Positions 15,712 to 23,605 of a stretch of 31,518 nt of DNA are shown here, piece by piece; positions within the stretch are counted from its first letter, which is position 1, and every line of letters begins with the position of its first letter. The translations under genes and the position numbers were made by a program. Under the pieces are notes generated by a model. The model saw only the letters and a program-made list of their open reading frames with translations, did not search any database and had not been told where the DNA came from. This DNA is from Candidatus Bathyarchaeota archaeon (GTDB lineage: Archaea > Thermoproteota > Bathyarchaeia > TCS64), in NCBI GenBank assembly GCA_002726865.1, contig PBSW01000029.1, forward strand, positions 13,389 to 44,906, given 5' to 3'.

Positions 15712-15970
15712 TCCGTTGGGGGATGAATTGAGATAAAGGGAGATGGTGGATCTTGGAGACTCAGCACACTGTTGCTGGTTAGCCTGTCAATCGTTATCTT
15801 CCTTGTTCAACGGACTTCATGGGCAATTTTCGACACTGTCTTTGAAGTTAGCATTTTTCACATACCCGCACTCTTCAGCGCAATACTGAACTTGAAGTTC
15901 ATTAGTAATTCCGATTAGGCTCTCCAAAAACGGTAAATATACAGGTATCAGATAATCCCTACGGTACAAT

Positions 15971-16972
15971 TTGAAGTTCTCTCGTATTATCGAGTGTATC
16001 GACACCCACTCATCAGGGGAGGCGACCAGAGTTGTCGTGGGGGGTATACCCAAGCTCAAAGGCTCAACGATGGCTGAGAAGCAGTCATATTTCCAAGAAC
16101 ATTATGATCACCTAAGACCCACAATGCTCAGGGAACCCAGGGGCTTCGCGGGGCTCCTAGGGGCCGTGGTGACCGAGCCCACTGTGCCTGAGGCAGATAT
16201 TGGGGTTATCTACCTCTGGACAGACGGATATTTCAGCGCCTGCGGGGATAGCACGTATAGCGTCTCCGCGGTTCTAGTGAACACTGGGATGGTGGAGGTG
16301 ACTGAGCCTGTAACCGAGATCGTGATGGACACTGTAGCAGGCCTCGTAAAGTCAAAGGTCACGGTGGAGGACATGGAGGCGAAATCTATCTCCATGGAGG
16401 GGGTGCCCTCATTCTATTCCGAGACCGTGAAGATGGATGTCCCTGACGTCGGGATGGTTGAAGCGGACATAGCTTACGGTGGTCTCTGGTATGCATTTAT
16501 CAATGCTGCGAGCATAGGTCTTGAGCCCACACTCCAGAACAAGGATTACTGGATACCCCTAGGCTGGAAGATCAGGAACCACCTCGCCGAGAATGTCAAG
16601 ATAGCCCACCCTGATTTCCCTGAGTTCAATGTCCTTGACCTTGTGACATTTTACACTGAACCTACGGTGAAGGGAGCAGACAGCAGGCACTGGAACGTTT
16701 TCGGGCCGAAGCAATCATGCAGGTCTCCCGCAGGCACATGCACAAACGCACGGATGGCGGCCCTTTATGGGAAGGGGGAGATGAAACTGGGGGACGAGTT
16801 TGTCGCAGAGAGCACTATCAACACCCTCCATTACGGCAAAGTCGCGAAGGAGGTCAAAGTCGGGAATTACGATGCGATTCAACCTGATGTTGCCGCGACG
16901 GCATATATTACCGCCCTCAACCATATAGTGATTGACCCCAATGATCCCAAAAAAGAAGGCTTCCTTTTCTAA
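15971..16972 (+). CDS. Proline racemase / hydroxyproline epimerase family protein with altered active site
   Basis: The two-lobed diaminopimelate-epimerase-like fold of the proline racemase family is recognisable: the N-terminus CIDTHSSGEATRVVVGGIP matches the family's IDTHTAGEPTRVVxGG, and length (333 residues) is normal. Racemases and 4-hydroxyproline epimerases use two catalytic cysteines, in MCGHG and DRSPCGTGT. Here the first site reads ACGDST: Cys91 is kept but His is replaced by Asp93. The second reads CRSPAGTCT: the Asp becomes Cys250, the catalytic Cys becomes Ala254, and a new Cys appears at 257. A two-base racemase mechanism therefore looks unlikely; dehydratases of this family also lose the second Cys (to Thr). 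The TTG start gives the expected N-terminus. An aminotransferase gene follows after 40 bases. Confidence 0.85.
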   Translation: MKFSRIIECIDTHSSGEATRVVVGGIPKLKGSTMAEKQSYFQEHYDHLRPTMLREPRGFAGLLGAVVTEPTVPEADIGVIYLWTDGYFSACGDSTYSVSAVLVNTGMVEVTEPVTEIVMDTVAGLVKSKVTVEDMEAKSISMEGVPSFYSETVKMDVPDVGMVEADIAYGGLWYAFINAASIGLEPTLQNKDYWIPLGWKIRNHLAENVKIAHPDFPEFNVLDLVTFYTEPTVKGADSRHWNVFGPKQSCRSPAGTCTNARMAALYGKGEMKLGDEFVAESTINTLHYGKVAKEVKVGNYDAIQPDVAATAYITALNHIVIDPNDPKKEGFLF

Positions 16973-17012
16973 CTATTTTTTCCCTCATCCTTTGAGTTAA
17001 ATAAGACCTCGA

Positions 17013-18131
17013 ATGTCCTATCCTCAGCAGGAGGAAGTTGATATCTCCAATAATTATGTCAAGTTAACAGCAGGAGACCCAGACGTTGAGGCTCCCTCAT
17101 GGGTCATAGATGCGGCACTTAACGCTATAAAGGAGGGGGGAAAGTGGACCCACTACGCCAGGGGGGCGATTCCAGAGAACTTTAAGGAGGCAGTGGTAGA
17201 ATACTATGCCAACTTTGGAACCGCATATGAGACTAGGAACGTGGTCCCAACGGCGGGGAGCAGCGCTGCCCTATATATCGCTCTCGCTTCAGTCCTTGAG
17301 GAGGGGGACGAGGTCCTAATGTGGAGTCCCAGCTATGCGGGACATTATAGGATTCTCAACGAGATGGGGGTAAAGGCTTCTATTGCACCGCTTAATCGGG
17401 AGAATGGGTACCATCCTGACATAGACACCCTTGAGGACTATGTCAGTCCCGACACCAAGGCCGTGCTCATCTGCAATCCAAATAATCCTACTGGAACTGT
17501 TTTTACCAAAAAGGAACTCAAGGGTATTGGAGAGATCGCCACTGACTACGACCTAGCCATCTTTAGTGACGAGATCTATCTTCACTTTGTTTATGACGAT
17601 AATGAGTTTATCGCAACTTCAACTCTGGAGGGACTAAAGGAGAGGACCATCAACATCATGAGTTTCTCCAAGACGTTCTCCATGACAGGGTGGCGCCTCG
17701 GCTACACTATCGTCCCTGAGAGATATCTTGATAAGGCAACTAAAATCAATGCTCTCACAGCTCCCCGACCGGCCACATTCGTCTATGCTGCGGGAACTGC
17801 AGCCCTCAAAGGGAGTATGTCCTACGTTGAGGAGAGGAGACAGGAATACGACAGGAGGCGCAAGTACTTCTGTCACGCCATCAACGGTATTGATGGTCTT
17901 GACTGTCATCTCTTCGAGGGAGCATTCTATTCCTGGTTCAATGCAAAAAGCTATGGCATCAGTTCCGAGGATTTCGTAAAAAAGTTCGAGGAGGCTGAAA
18001 ACGTGGGTCTGAGCTCTGGCCATAGGTTCGGGATCAGTACTGATGGATTCATCAGGGTCCCTCTGGTACAACCCGTACCAGTCCTTAAGAATGTCGTGGG
18101 ACGGTTAGAAAGGTTCCTAGACACGCTTTAG
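17013..18131 (+). CDS. PLP-dependent aminotransferase, class I/II
   Basis: Fold-type I aminotransferase of 372 residues. The substrate and PLP-binding landmarks are NPNNPTGTVF, SDEIYLHFVYD, and the Schiff-base lysine in SFSKTFSMTGWRLGY; the conserved late Arg region is GFIRVPLVQP. The protein transfers amino groups between an amino acid and a 2-oxo acid such as 2-oxoglutarate; the sequence does not specify which. It starts at ATG 17013, 40 bases after the racemase-family gene, with a T-rich tract between (16974-16981), and no TATA box at a suitable distance. Co-transcription with the racemase-family gene is likely. The stop is TAG, followed by a T tract at about 18138-18145. Confidence 0.93.
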   Translation: MSYPQQEEVDISNNYVKLTAGDPDVEAPSWVIDAALNAIKEGGKWTHYARGAIPENFKEAVVEYYANFGTAYETRNVVPTAGSSAALYIALASVLEEGDEVLMWSPSYAGHYRILNEMGVKASIAPLNRENGYHPDIDTLEDYVSPDTKAVLICNPNNPTGTVFTKKELKGIGEIATDYDLAIFSDEIYLHFVYDDNEFIATSTLEGLKERTINIMSFSKTFSMTGWRLGYTIVPERYLDKATKINALTAPRPATFVYAAGTAALKGSMSYVEERRQEYDRRRKYFCHAINGIDGLDCHLFEGAFYSWFNAKSYGISSEDFVKKFEEAENVGLSSGHRFGISTDGFIRVPLVQPVPVLKNVVGRLERFLDTL

Positions 18132-18614
18132 AATGTCCCTTTTTTCTAGTTGTCTAACATGGTCCAGACTGCGCAAGCCTGACAAATTTTGTCTAGTGCC
18201 TCTATTTTGATACAATATAGTGATAAGTACCCGACTCCGGTGAGAGATCTGACCATTAGTGCCCTTTTTTGAAATGGTATACCTCTTCTTTGCCAGTATG
18301 GCGGCTCAATGACCTCAATGTGGCCCCCGAAAATCAATTTCTTCAAGAGGGGGGATCCATTACACATTGGCATGGTCTATGATGCAAATGAGTTTGTTTT
18401 CGACTGCTTGATATCGCGCACGTATAAATCTAGTTTGTGTTTATAGATTTCCCCGGAGTGTGTGGGGTTTAAAAATTGTTTTGCTTCATGGACGCGTACG
18501 ATTAATTAAAAAGACAAATTAAGCCCATTTTTCTTTACACACGCTTAAGTCTAAGCTAACCATATATACAGCATACTGAGACCGTACTTTCATGCGCCTT
18601 GGAGTTTGGAGAGT
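18132..18614. other. Gap between aminotransferase and aldolase genes
   Basis: No confident gene. A T tract near 18138-18145 may end the upstream transcript. On the minus strand one frame is open from 18505 to the TAG at 18146, about 120 codons, broken once by TAG at 18377-18379; the lower part alone gives a 75-codon ORF from ATG 18373. Its conceptual product, with cysteines near the C-terminus, is not recognised. It could be a decayed gene or chance. Confidence 0.4.
18561..18568 (+). promoter_or_regulatory. Putative TATA box of the aldolase gene
   Basis: CATATATA lies 47-54 bases before the chosen ATG (18615). A start near 18590 would give a leader of about 25 bases. Confidence 0.5.
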
Positions 18615-19367
18615 ATGAAGAATGTACTTAAGAGGAGGCTCAAAGCAGGTGAGCAGGTATACGGAACCTGGACCACTCTCGAGAGCCCTATCGCGGCCGA
18701 GATGATGTCTACCCTTGGATTTGACTATTTCGTTTTCGATACCGAGCACGCTCCCCTAGACACCTATATGGCCCAGACACTAATGCAGGCAATGAGGGGA
18801 GACTCGAAGACCACCCCTATTGTCAGAGTCTGGTGGAACGAAAAAGTCGCCATAAAGAAGGCTTTAGATATTGGCGCCCACGGAATTCTAGTCCCCTGGG
18901 TGAACAATAGGGAGGAGGCCGAGATGGCTGTGAAGGCAACACGATATCCCCCAGATGGCCAGAGAGGGTGTGGTCCTAGGCGAGCCGCAATGTTTGACCC
19001 AGAATATCTCGAGACAGCCAACGACGAGATCCTGGTGATCTGCCAGATCGAGACTAAGGAGGCCGTTAAGAACATTGAGGACATCGTCTCCGTGGAAGGA
19101 ATGGATGTGAGCTATATCGGTCCGGCAGACCTCTCTGCCTCGTATGGCCACCTAGGCAACATGTCTCATCCAGATGTGCAGAAAGCTATCGATCGGGTGT
19201 ATGAAGCCACAGAAGCTGCGGGGAAGGCAACGGGGGTCCACCTAGCATCAGGGAAGACAATAAAGGATCGGATGGAGAAGGGCTATAATTTAATTACCAT
19301 CGGTAGCGATCTAACCTACCTGAAGCAAGGGGTACTGAGCCAAAGAAAGGAGCTTGGCTTGGACTAA
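18615..19367 (+). CDS. HpcH/HpaI-type class II aldolase
   Basis: Metal-dependent aldolase of about 250 residues that cleaves 2-keto-4-hydroxy acids into pyruvate and an aldehyde, or runs the reverse. The TIM-barrel landmarks are FVFDTEHAPLD (base His), TPIVRVWWNE, metal-binding Glu in ICQIETKEAV, and metal-binding Asp in YIGPADLSASYG. The family includes 4-hydroxy-2-oxoheptanedioate, 2-keto-3-deoxy-L-rhamnonate and 4-hydroxy-2-oxoglutarate-like aldolases; the sequence does not single one out. The in-frame TTG at 18606 would add three residues; I prefer ATG 18615 because MKNVLKRRLKAGE matches the family's usual start and GGAG lies just upstream. It ends in TAA, with a T tract near 19377. Confidence 0.9.
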   Translation: MKNVLKRRLKAGEQVYGTWTTLESPIAAEMMSTLGFDYFVFDTEHAPLDTYMAQTLMQAMRGDSKTTPIVRVWWNEKVAIKKALDIGAHGILVPWVNNREEAEMAVKATRYPPDGQRGCGPRRAAMFDPEYLETANDEILVICQIETKEAVKNIEDIVSVEGMDVSYIGPADLSASYGHLGNMSHPDVQKAIDRVYEATEAAGKATGVHLASGKTIKDRMEKGYNLITIGSDLTYLKQGVLSQRKELGLD

Positions 19368-19399
19368 CTACCAACCTATTTTTCCGTCAAGAATAAATT

Positions 19400-19786
19400 T
19401 TAGATAGAGCATCCCCCTGGCAGGGTTTCCTGGATCTCGATGATGTAACCTTCGGGGTCCTTGAACATGAAAACCTTGATCTTGAGGCGCTTTGACTCCT
19501 TTGGTTGCATCTCCAGGGCCAAGCCTTTCTCAATAAGCATTCGATGCCATTCATCGGCATCGCTTACGTTTATACAGAGGATCACAGGCTTAATTTCACT
19601 GGCCTGATGGTAGCCATGCTTCCCGTCAACAAGTCCCACATAAGACCCGTCATTTATCTTGAATATCTTCGACCAGCCCTGGTCGACTTTCATCTTAAAG
19701 CCCATGACATTCTTATAGAACTCTACGGCTACAGGCAAGTCCCTGTAGTATAACCAGGTGATAACTCCTTTTATCTTGTCTCTCAT
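19400..19786 (-). CDS. VOC-superfamily (glyoxalase/bleomycin-resistance fold) protein
   Basis: A 128-residue protein with two beta-alpha-beta-beta-beta modules of the vicinal-oxygen-chelate fold. It opens with VITWLYYRDLPVAVEFYKNVMGF and ends with KVFMFKDPEGYIIEIQE, in which the terminal Glu is the usual metal ligand. It could be a dioxygenase-like, epimerase-like or binding protein; the function is not predictable. The start is well supported: AGGAGG at 19793-19798 lies 6 bases before ATG 19786. It is transcribed convergently with the aldolase gene, whose stop lies 33 bases away. Confidence 0.85.
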   Translation of the reverse strand: MRDKIKGVITWLYYRDLPVAVEFYKNVMGFKMKVDQGWSKIFKINDGSYVGLVDGKHGYHQASEIKPVILCINVSDADEWHRMLIEKGLALEMQPKESKRLKIKVFMFKDPEGYIIEIQETLPGGCSI

Positions 19787-20213
19787 GCCAAGCCTCCTAT
19801 GCTTCGATGATGTAATTTTTATAGATGACTTCTACTTAAAGCAGATTCCGCATCAAGGGTTATCTAACTTGTTCATTTTGAGGAGCAGGTAATAGTGAAT
19901 TCTTGGACTCGCAGATTGATACGTGTAGAGTCTCAACCCCTCTTCTTAGTTCGGCTTGATAGTCTGTATGACCCGTTTATGATGCAACCGCTCTACGAGT
20001 TTCAATTCATTCAAATCGTTTTACTGCAGTCAGAATATGTATATTGGACACTATATTCCACCCGCAATAGAAAGGATTCTTGCCAAGGATCAATCATTAA
20101 AATCAAACCCGTTTTTCTAGTTTTTAGCAATATTTGACGAAGAGTTGAGACAGGATAAAGATTTATGAACTTCTGCCCAAGGTCAATATCCTATACACTG
20201 AGGAGAAACTAAT
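19787..20213. other. Gap upstream of proC
   Basis: It contains the VOC gene's Shine-Dalgarno sequence at its left end and the proC promoter at its right end. A plus-strand frame from GTG 19895 to TGA 20135 (80 codons) has no family resemblance and no ribosome binding site, and I do not call it a gene. Confidence 0.5.
20161..20205 (+). promoter_or_regulatory. Putative TATA element and Shine-Dalgarno sequence of proC
   Basis: A weak TATA-like ATTTATG at 20161-20167 lies 46 bases before the start. GAGGAG at 20200-20205 lies 8 bases before ATG 20214 and is one of the strongest ribosome binding sites in the window. Confidence 0.5.
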
Positions 20214-21023
20214 ATGGCAGAAACGATTACTATAGTCGGCGCTGGAGTGATAGGTGAAGCAGTTGCAAAATGCCTCAGCAAGAGCCCCTACCAGTACCGG
20301 ATCATAGCCACCCGGCGGAGAACCGAAAGACTGGATGAGCTTAAGAGCCTCGGAGTTGAGGTCACTCAAGATAACGCCCAGGCGGCAAAACAGGCGAATA
20401 TTATATTCATCTGCGTGAAGCCCAGGGATGTAGCCGGCATCTTAAAGGAGATTGCATCGGAGATCCAGGGTAAACTCGTTATCTCCACAGCGGCCATCAT
20501 TTCCCTTGATTTCTATGATAAAGCGGTTCCGGGGGCCAAATTCGTCAGGACTATGCCCAATGTCGCTGCGTTTGTCGGCGAGTCATTTACAGCTTATAGC
20601 TGCAATAGCAGGATCACAGATGATGACAGATCAGTTACAAAGCGCCTCTTAGACACCATGGGTCAGCACCAAGAGGTCGAGGAAAGATTTATGGACGCAA
20701 TCACTGGCCTTAGCGGAAGCGGCCCAGCATTCATCGCCATCGTTATAGAGGCCCTCATGTACGCCGGCCTCAAGGTCGGGCTTCCAAGGGAGCTGAGCAT
20801 CCACTCTTGCGCCCAGGCAGTACTAGGTACGGCCAAGCTCATCCTAGACGGAGAGATGAATACATCCCAGATTAAGAACGCTGTCACGACCCCCGGAGGG
20901 ACCACAATTGAAGGAATCTACCAGCTGGAGGACGGAAAGCTTCGTACGACGCTCATAAATGCCGTCGTCGCCGCAACGGAAAAGTGCACCAGCATCCGAG
21001 ATAATTGGAATAATAGATCTTAA
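20214..21023 (+). CDS. proC: Pyrroline-5-carboxylate reductase
   Basis: Catalyses the NAD(P)H-dependent reduction of 1-pyrroline-5-carboxylate to L-proline, the last step of proline synthesis. The Rossmann motif is VGAGVIGEAVAKCL (residues 7-20); the dinucleotide-region arginines follow in ATRRRTERL. The catalytic C-terminal signature is LSGSGPAFIAIVIEALMYAGLKVGLPRE, here split as GLSGSGPAF then EALMYAGLKVGLPRE, and TTPGGTTIEGI. At 269 residues it is full length. The start ATG has GAGGAG 8 bases upstream. It is a single gene, flanked by gaps, close to a proline-racemase-family gene, consistent with local proline-related metabolism. Confidence 0.95.
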   Translation: MAETITIVGAGVIGEAVAKCLSKSPYQYRIIATRRRTERLDELKSLGVEVTQDNAQAAKQANIIFICVKPRDVAGILKEIASEIQGKLVISTAAIISLDFYDKAVPGAKFVRTMPNVAAFVGESFTAYSCNSRITDDDRSVTKRLLDTMGQHQEVEERFMDAITGLSGSGPAFIAIVIEALMYAGLKVGLPRELSIHSCAQAVLGTAKLILDGEMNTSQIKNAVTTPGGTTIEGIYQLEDGKLRTTLINAVVAATEKCTSIRDNWNNRS

Positions 21024-21025
21024 CG

Positions 21026-21042
21026 ATCCTTTCAAGAAGGAT
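21026..21042 (+). terminator. Short hairpin after proC
   Basis: ATCCTT (21026-21031) and AAGGAT (21037-21042) form a 6-bp stem with a 5-base loop directly behind the proC stop, followed by the pyrimidine run TATCCTCTCCC. It is a possible 3' end signal. Confidence 0.35.
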
Positions 21043-21435
21043 TATCCTCTCCCCCATCAACTCATTTTGGATTAACCGGAATGGATGATAAACGCCTAAT
21101 CAAGGGAGGGAAGAACGTTTACTGCTCATAAAATCCACTATGTAAAAGTAACACAATAATCTCTTTTGGAAAGGTGCTTCGCATTTCTGCAAATAAAGAA
21201 AATAAGTTACACAGGAGGGTAAGGGGATGGGTCTCTGAGTGCCCTTGAGTTTCATCTACATCCACTTGAATAATATCCTATTTATCAGCCGTGAAATGGA
21301 AAGCTTTGTCACCTGGGAGAATACACCTTAATTGTGGATAAACGTGGTATCTATATAGTTTCTATTAGTTCATATCCATCGAGAACCGCCCTCCCCCTGA
21401 AAAAAGATATAGTGTAAACTCGGAAATATTTCAAA
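21043..21435. other. Convergent gap between proC and the dehydrogenase gene
   Basis: No gene seen. A run of six A at 21400-21405 reads as six T on the minus strand, 30 bases beyond the dehydrogenase stop, and may terminate that gene. Confidence 0.4.
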
Positions 21436-22470
21436 TTAGTAATCTTCTATTCGGAGGCCGAGTTCCTCTGCGAGCCTCAGGATCCCTTCCCAGGTCTCCT
21501 CAGGGAGGGGAATCCCATCAGCGAGGCGAGACTCTTTTGTCTCCCACTCCGGTTCCCCAGGAATAATGACTCTCATACCAGGTTCTGGCTCCACCTTCTT
21601 TACGCGCCCAATGACACCATCCACTCCCTCTGTGAATGTATCAAGACCAACGAAAGCGTTCGGATCGACAGCGATTATGAAAACGCCATTGGTTGAGGGT
21701 GGTATCTGAACCGGATCCATTCCAACCCTTGAACCTGTCAGGACAGCTCCCAGCAGCTCAGAAACGAGCTGGAGCGCATAGCCCTTGTATTCACCGAACG
21801 GCAGCAGCCATCCCCCCTTATCATGGGCGAAGGGATCATCTGTCGGTTTTCCGTCCTTGTCCCTAGTCCAATTGAGAGGGATCTTGTCATGTTTGGCTTG
21901 TGCTACCCCAATCTTTCCAGCAGCTGCGACCGAAGTAGCATAATCCAAGAGGAAAGGCTTGGTATTTTTGGTCGGTATTCCAACGCTTATCGGGTTTGTC
22001 CCAAAGAATTTGCCCGTTCCTCCGTAAACGCTCACAGATGGACTTCCCACATTGACGAACATGAGGGCGATCACTCCTTGCTTCGCCGCCCAGTTTGTAT
22101 AATATCCGATCCTCCCGATGTGATTACAGTTGAAAGCTCCCACAGCGCTTACCATGTGCTTTTTAGCTTTAGCCACGGCAACTTCGGTAAGCTTCTTGGC
22201 TGTCACCTGGCCGGGTGCATACTTACCGTCAATGAAGGCGGTTACAGGCGTCTCATGAAAGATGACGGGATGGGTGTCCACCTTAATATATCCTTTTTTA
22301 ATCCTTTCAGAGTATCTGATAAAATAGGAAACACCATGCGAGTCGTGACCGGTTAGGTTGCCTTCCACGAGAGTCTCTACGAGAAACTCGGATTTCTCCT
22401 TTGAGAGCCCTTGAGCTATGAAGATATCTATTCCCAGTTTCAGAAGTTTTTCGGCTGAGACGATAATCAT
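21436..22470 (-). CDS. Malate/L-lactate dehydrogenase, type 2 (Ldh_2 family)
   Basis: NAD(P)-dependent 2-hydroxy-acid dehydrogenase of the non-Rossmann MDH/LDH2 family, which includes archaeal malate and sulfolactate dehydrogenases and ureidoglycolate dehydrogenase. The motif NLTGHDSHGVSYFIRY holds the catalytic His; GVIALMFVNVGSP, FGTNPISVGIPT and LLPFGEYKGYALQL are family landmarks. I choose ATG 22470 (344 residues, family length): a TATA-like ATATCTC/TTTATATC lies about 25 bases upstream at 22492-22499, implying a leaderless mRNA. A longer open frame to 22635 would overlap the neighbouring threonine aldolase gene and reads as non-homologous. The substrate is not determined; with threonine aldolase nearby, malate, lactate or another hydroxy acid are all possible. 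Confidence 0.88.
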   Translation of the reverse strand: MIIVSAEKLLKLGIDIFIAQGLSKEKSEFLVETLVEGNLTGHDSHGVSYFIRYSERIKKGYIKVDTHPVIFHETPVTAFIDGKYAPGQVTAKKLTEVAVAKAKKHMVSAVGAFNCNHIGRIGYYTNWAAKQGVIALMFVNVGSPSVSVYGGTGKFFGTNPISVGIPTKNTKPFLLDYATSVAAAGKIGVAQAKHDKIPLNWTRDKDGKPTDDPFAHDKGGWLLPFGEYKGYALQLVSELLGAVLTGSRVGMDPVQIPPSTNGVFIIAVDPNAFVGLDTFTEGVDGVIGRVKKVEPEPGMRVIIPGEPEWETKESRLADGIPLPEETWEGILRLAEELGLRIEDY

Positions 22471-22491
22471 AACGGAGAGAAGCATATAGGA

Positions 22492-22499
22492 GATATAAA
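22492..22499 (-). promoter_or_regulatory. Putative TATA box of the dehydrogenase gene
   Basis: TTTATATC on the minus strand sits 22-29 bases before ATG 22470, the spacing expected for a leaderless transcript. It lies in the 50-base gap after threonine aldolase, so the dehydrogenase need not rely on the upstream gene's promoter. Confidence 0.5.
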
Positions 22500-22520
22500 G
22501 ATGTGAAGGGGCCCTCTGGG

Positions 22521-23558
22521 CTAAATTTTCGGAGCCGCCGCAGTTATGCCGTCGAGGAAGGCCTCGATGTCCTCCCTCTCGATTCCGTAATGCGTGACCA
22601 TCCTGAGGCTCGTCTTCCTTCCCCTGCTCTTCCACCCAATTTTAGCGCATGCATCACTCCAGTCAACACCCGTCCATCCGAGGCCCCCTATGTCGATGTA
22701 GACCATATTGGTTCTCACTGGTTTGAGGATCTTGATCCCGTTGATCTTACGGAGACCCTCCTCGAGGAGTTTCGCGTTTGCATGGTCGTCTACTAGCCGG
22801 TCAACCATTTTGGTGAGAGCGATGATCCCCGGTGCAGCGATAATGCCCACCTGGCGCATCCCTCCTCCCAGCATCTTCCTGTATTTCCGGGCCTTTAGAA
22901 TAAAGTCCTCGCTTCCCACCACCAAAGATCCTATGGGAGCCGCCAGCCCCTTGGAAAGACAAAGCTGGACAGAGTCAGTATACTGAGAAATTTCTTTCAC
23001 GTCTACCCCAAGCGCTACAGCAGCATTGAAAATCCTTGCCCCGTCGAGGTGCACACTTAGGTTGTTCTCCTTAGCGACTTCCCAGTCGGCCTTCATCTGA
23101 TCCACGGTGAGAGGTATCCCCCCGGAGGTGTTGTGGGTATTCTCTATACAGAGGAGACTCGTCGTGGGTTGATGGATATTATCGGCCCTGATGGCCCCCC
23201 GGATATCATCTGGATTCATCCAACCCATCTCACCCTTCAACGTTCGGGCCATGAGACTGCCGAGGACTGCTAAGCCCCCCACCTCATTCAAGTAGATGTG
23301 ACTCCGTTCCTCGAGGATAATCTCGTCCCCCCTGTTCGTATGGGCTAGGATCGCAACTGCGTTTCCCTGAGTCCCACTCGTAACGAAGAGTCCAGCCTCC
23401 ATACCAAGCATATCCGCTGCGATGGCTTCGAGCTCGTTGACCGTGGGATCTTCCCCGTAGACATCGTCTCCGACAACCGCTTTGTGAGCAGCCGCCCTCA
23501 TCTCCGGGCTTGGTCGGGTGACTGTATCGCTCCTGAAATCGAGGTTCTTTTCTTCCAT
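22521..23558 (-). CDS. ltaE: Low-specificity L-threonine aldolase
   Basis: PLP enzyme that cleaves L-threonine or allo-threonine to glycine and acetaldehyde. Full-length 345-residue fold-type I protein: it opens with LDFRSDTVTRPSPEMR; GDDVYGEDPTVNELE and VTSGTQGNAVA follow; the active-site His region is EERSHIYLNE; the Schiff-base lysine is in CLSKGLAAPIGSLVVG. A Gly-rich signature around KMLGGGMRQVG is also typical. The start ATG 23558 has TTTAAATATT about 40 bases upstream (23594-23603) so it may have its own promoter, just 3' of the MBL gene. Its stop is TAG. Glycine and acetaldehyde from threonine fit an amino-acid-catabolic neighbourhood. Confidence 0.93.
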   Translation of the reverse strand: MEEKNLDFRSDTVTRPSPEMRAAAHKAVVGDDVYGEDPTVNELEAIAADMLGMEAGLFVTSGTQGNAVAILAHTNRGDEIILEERSHIYLNEVGGLAVLGSLMARTLKGEMGWMNPDDIRGAIRADNIHQPTTSLLCIENTHNTSGGIPLTVDQMKADWEVAKENNLSVHLDGARIFNAAVALGVDVKEISQYTDSVQLCLSKGLAAPIGSLVVGSEDFILKARKYRKMLGGGMRQVGIIAAPGIIALTKMVDRLVDDHANAKLLEEGLRKINGIKILKPVRTNMVYIDIGGLGWTGVDWSDACAKIGWKSRGRKTSLRMVTHYGIEREDIEAFLDGITAAAPKI

Positions 23559-23605
23559 CTTGAATCCGCGTTTCCTAGAATGAACCGGATGAATATTTAA
23601 GATGT

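Noticed and set aside
15727..15918. 63-codon plus-strand frame after rpoK with a possible membrane segment (TLLLVSLSIVIFLVQ)
   Set aside because: The only possible starts are ATT or internal TTG/CTG, there is no ribosome binding site fit, and such a length is common by chance.
19436..19816. Short direct repeat TCGATGATGTAA at two sites near the VOC gene
   Set aside because: One copy is explained by the coded sequence of the VOC protein; 12 bases is within chance range.
19895..20137. 80-codon ORF upstream of proC
   Set aside because: GTG start without a ribosome binding site, AT-rich, and no recognisable motif.
21436..22635. 399-residue version of the dehydrogenase
   Set aside because: The extra 55 residues lie in the threonine aldolase gene, show no family similarity and are not preceded by a promoter; ATG 22470 fits TATA spacing and family length.
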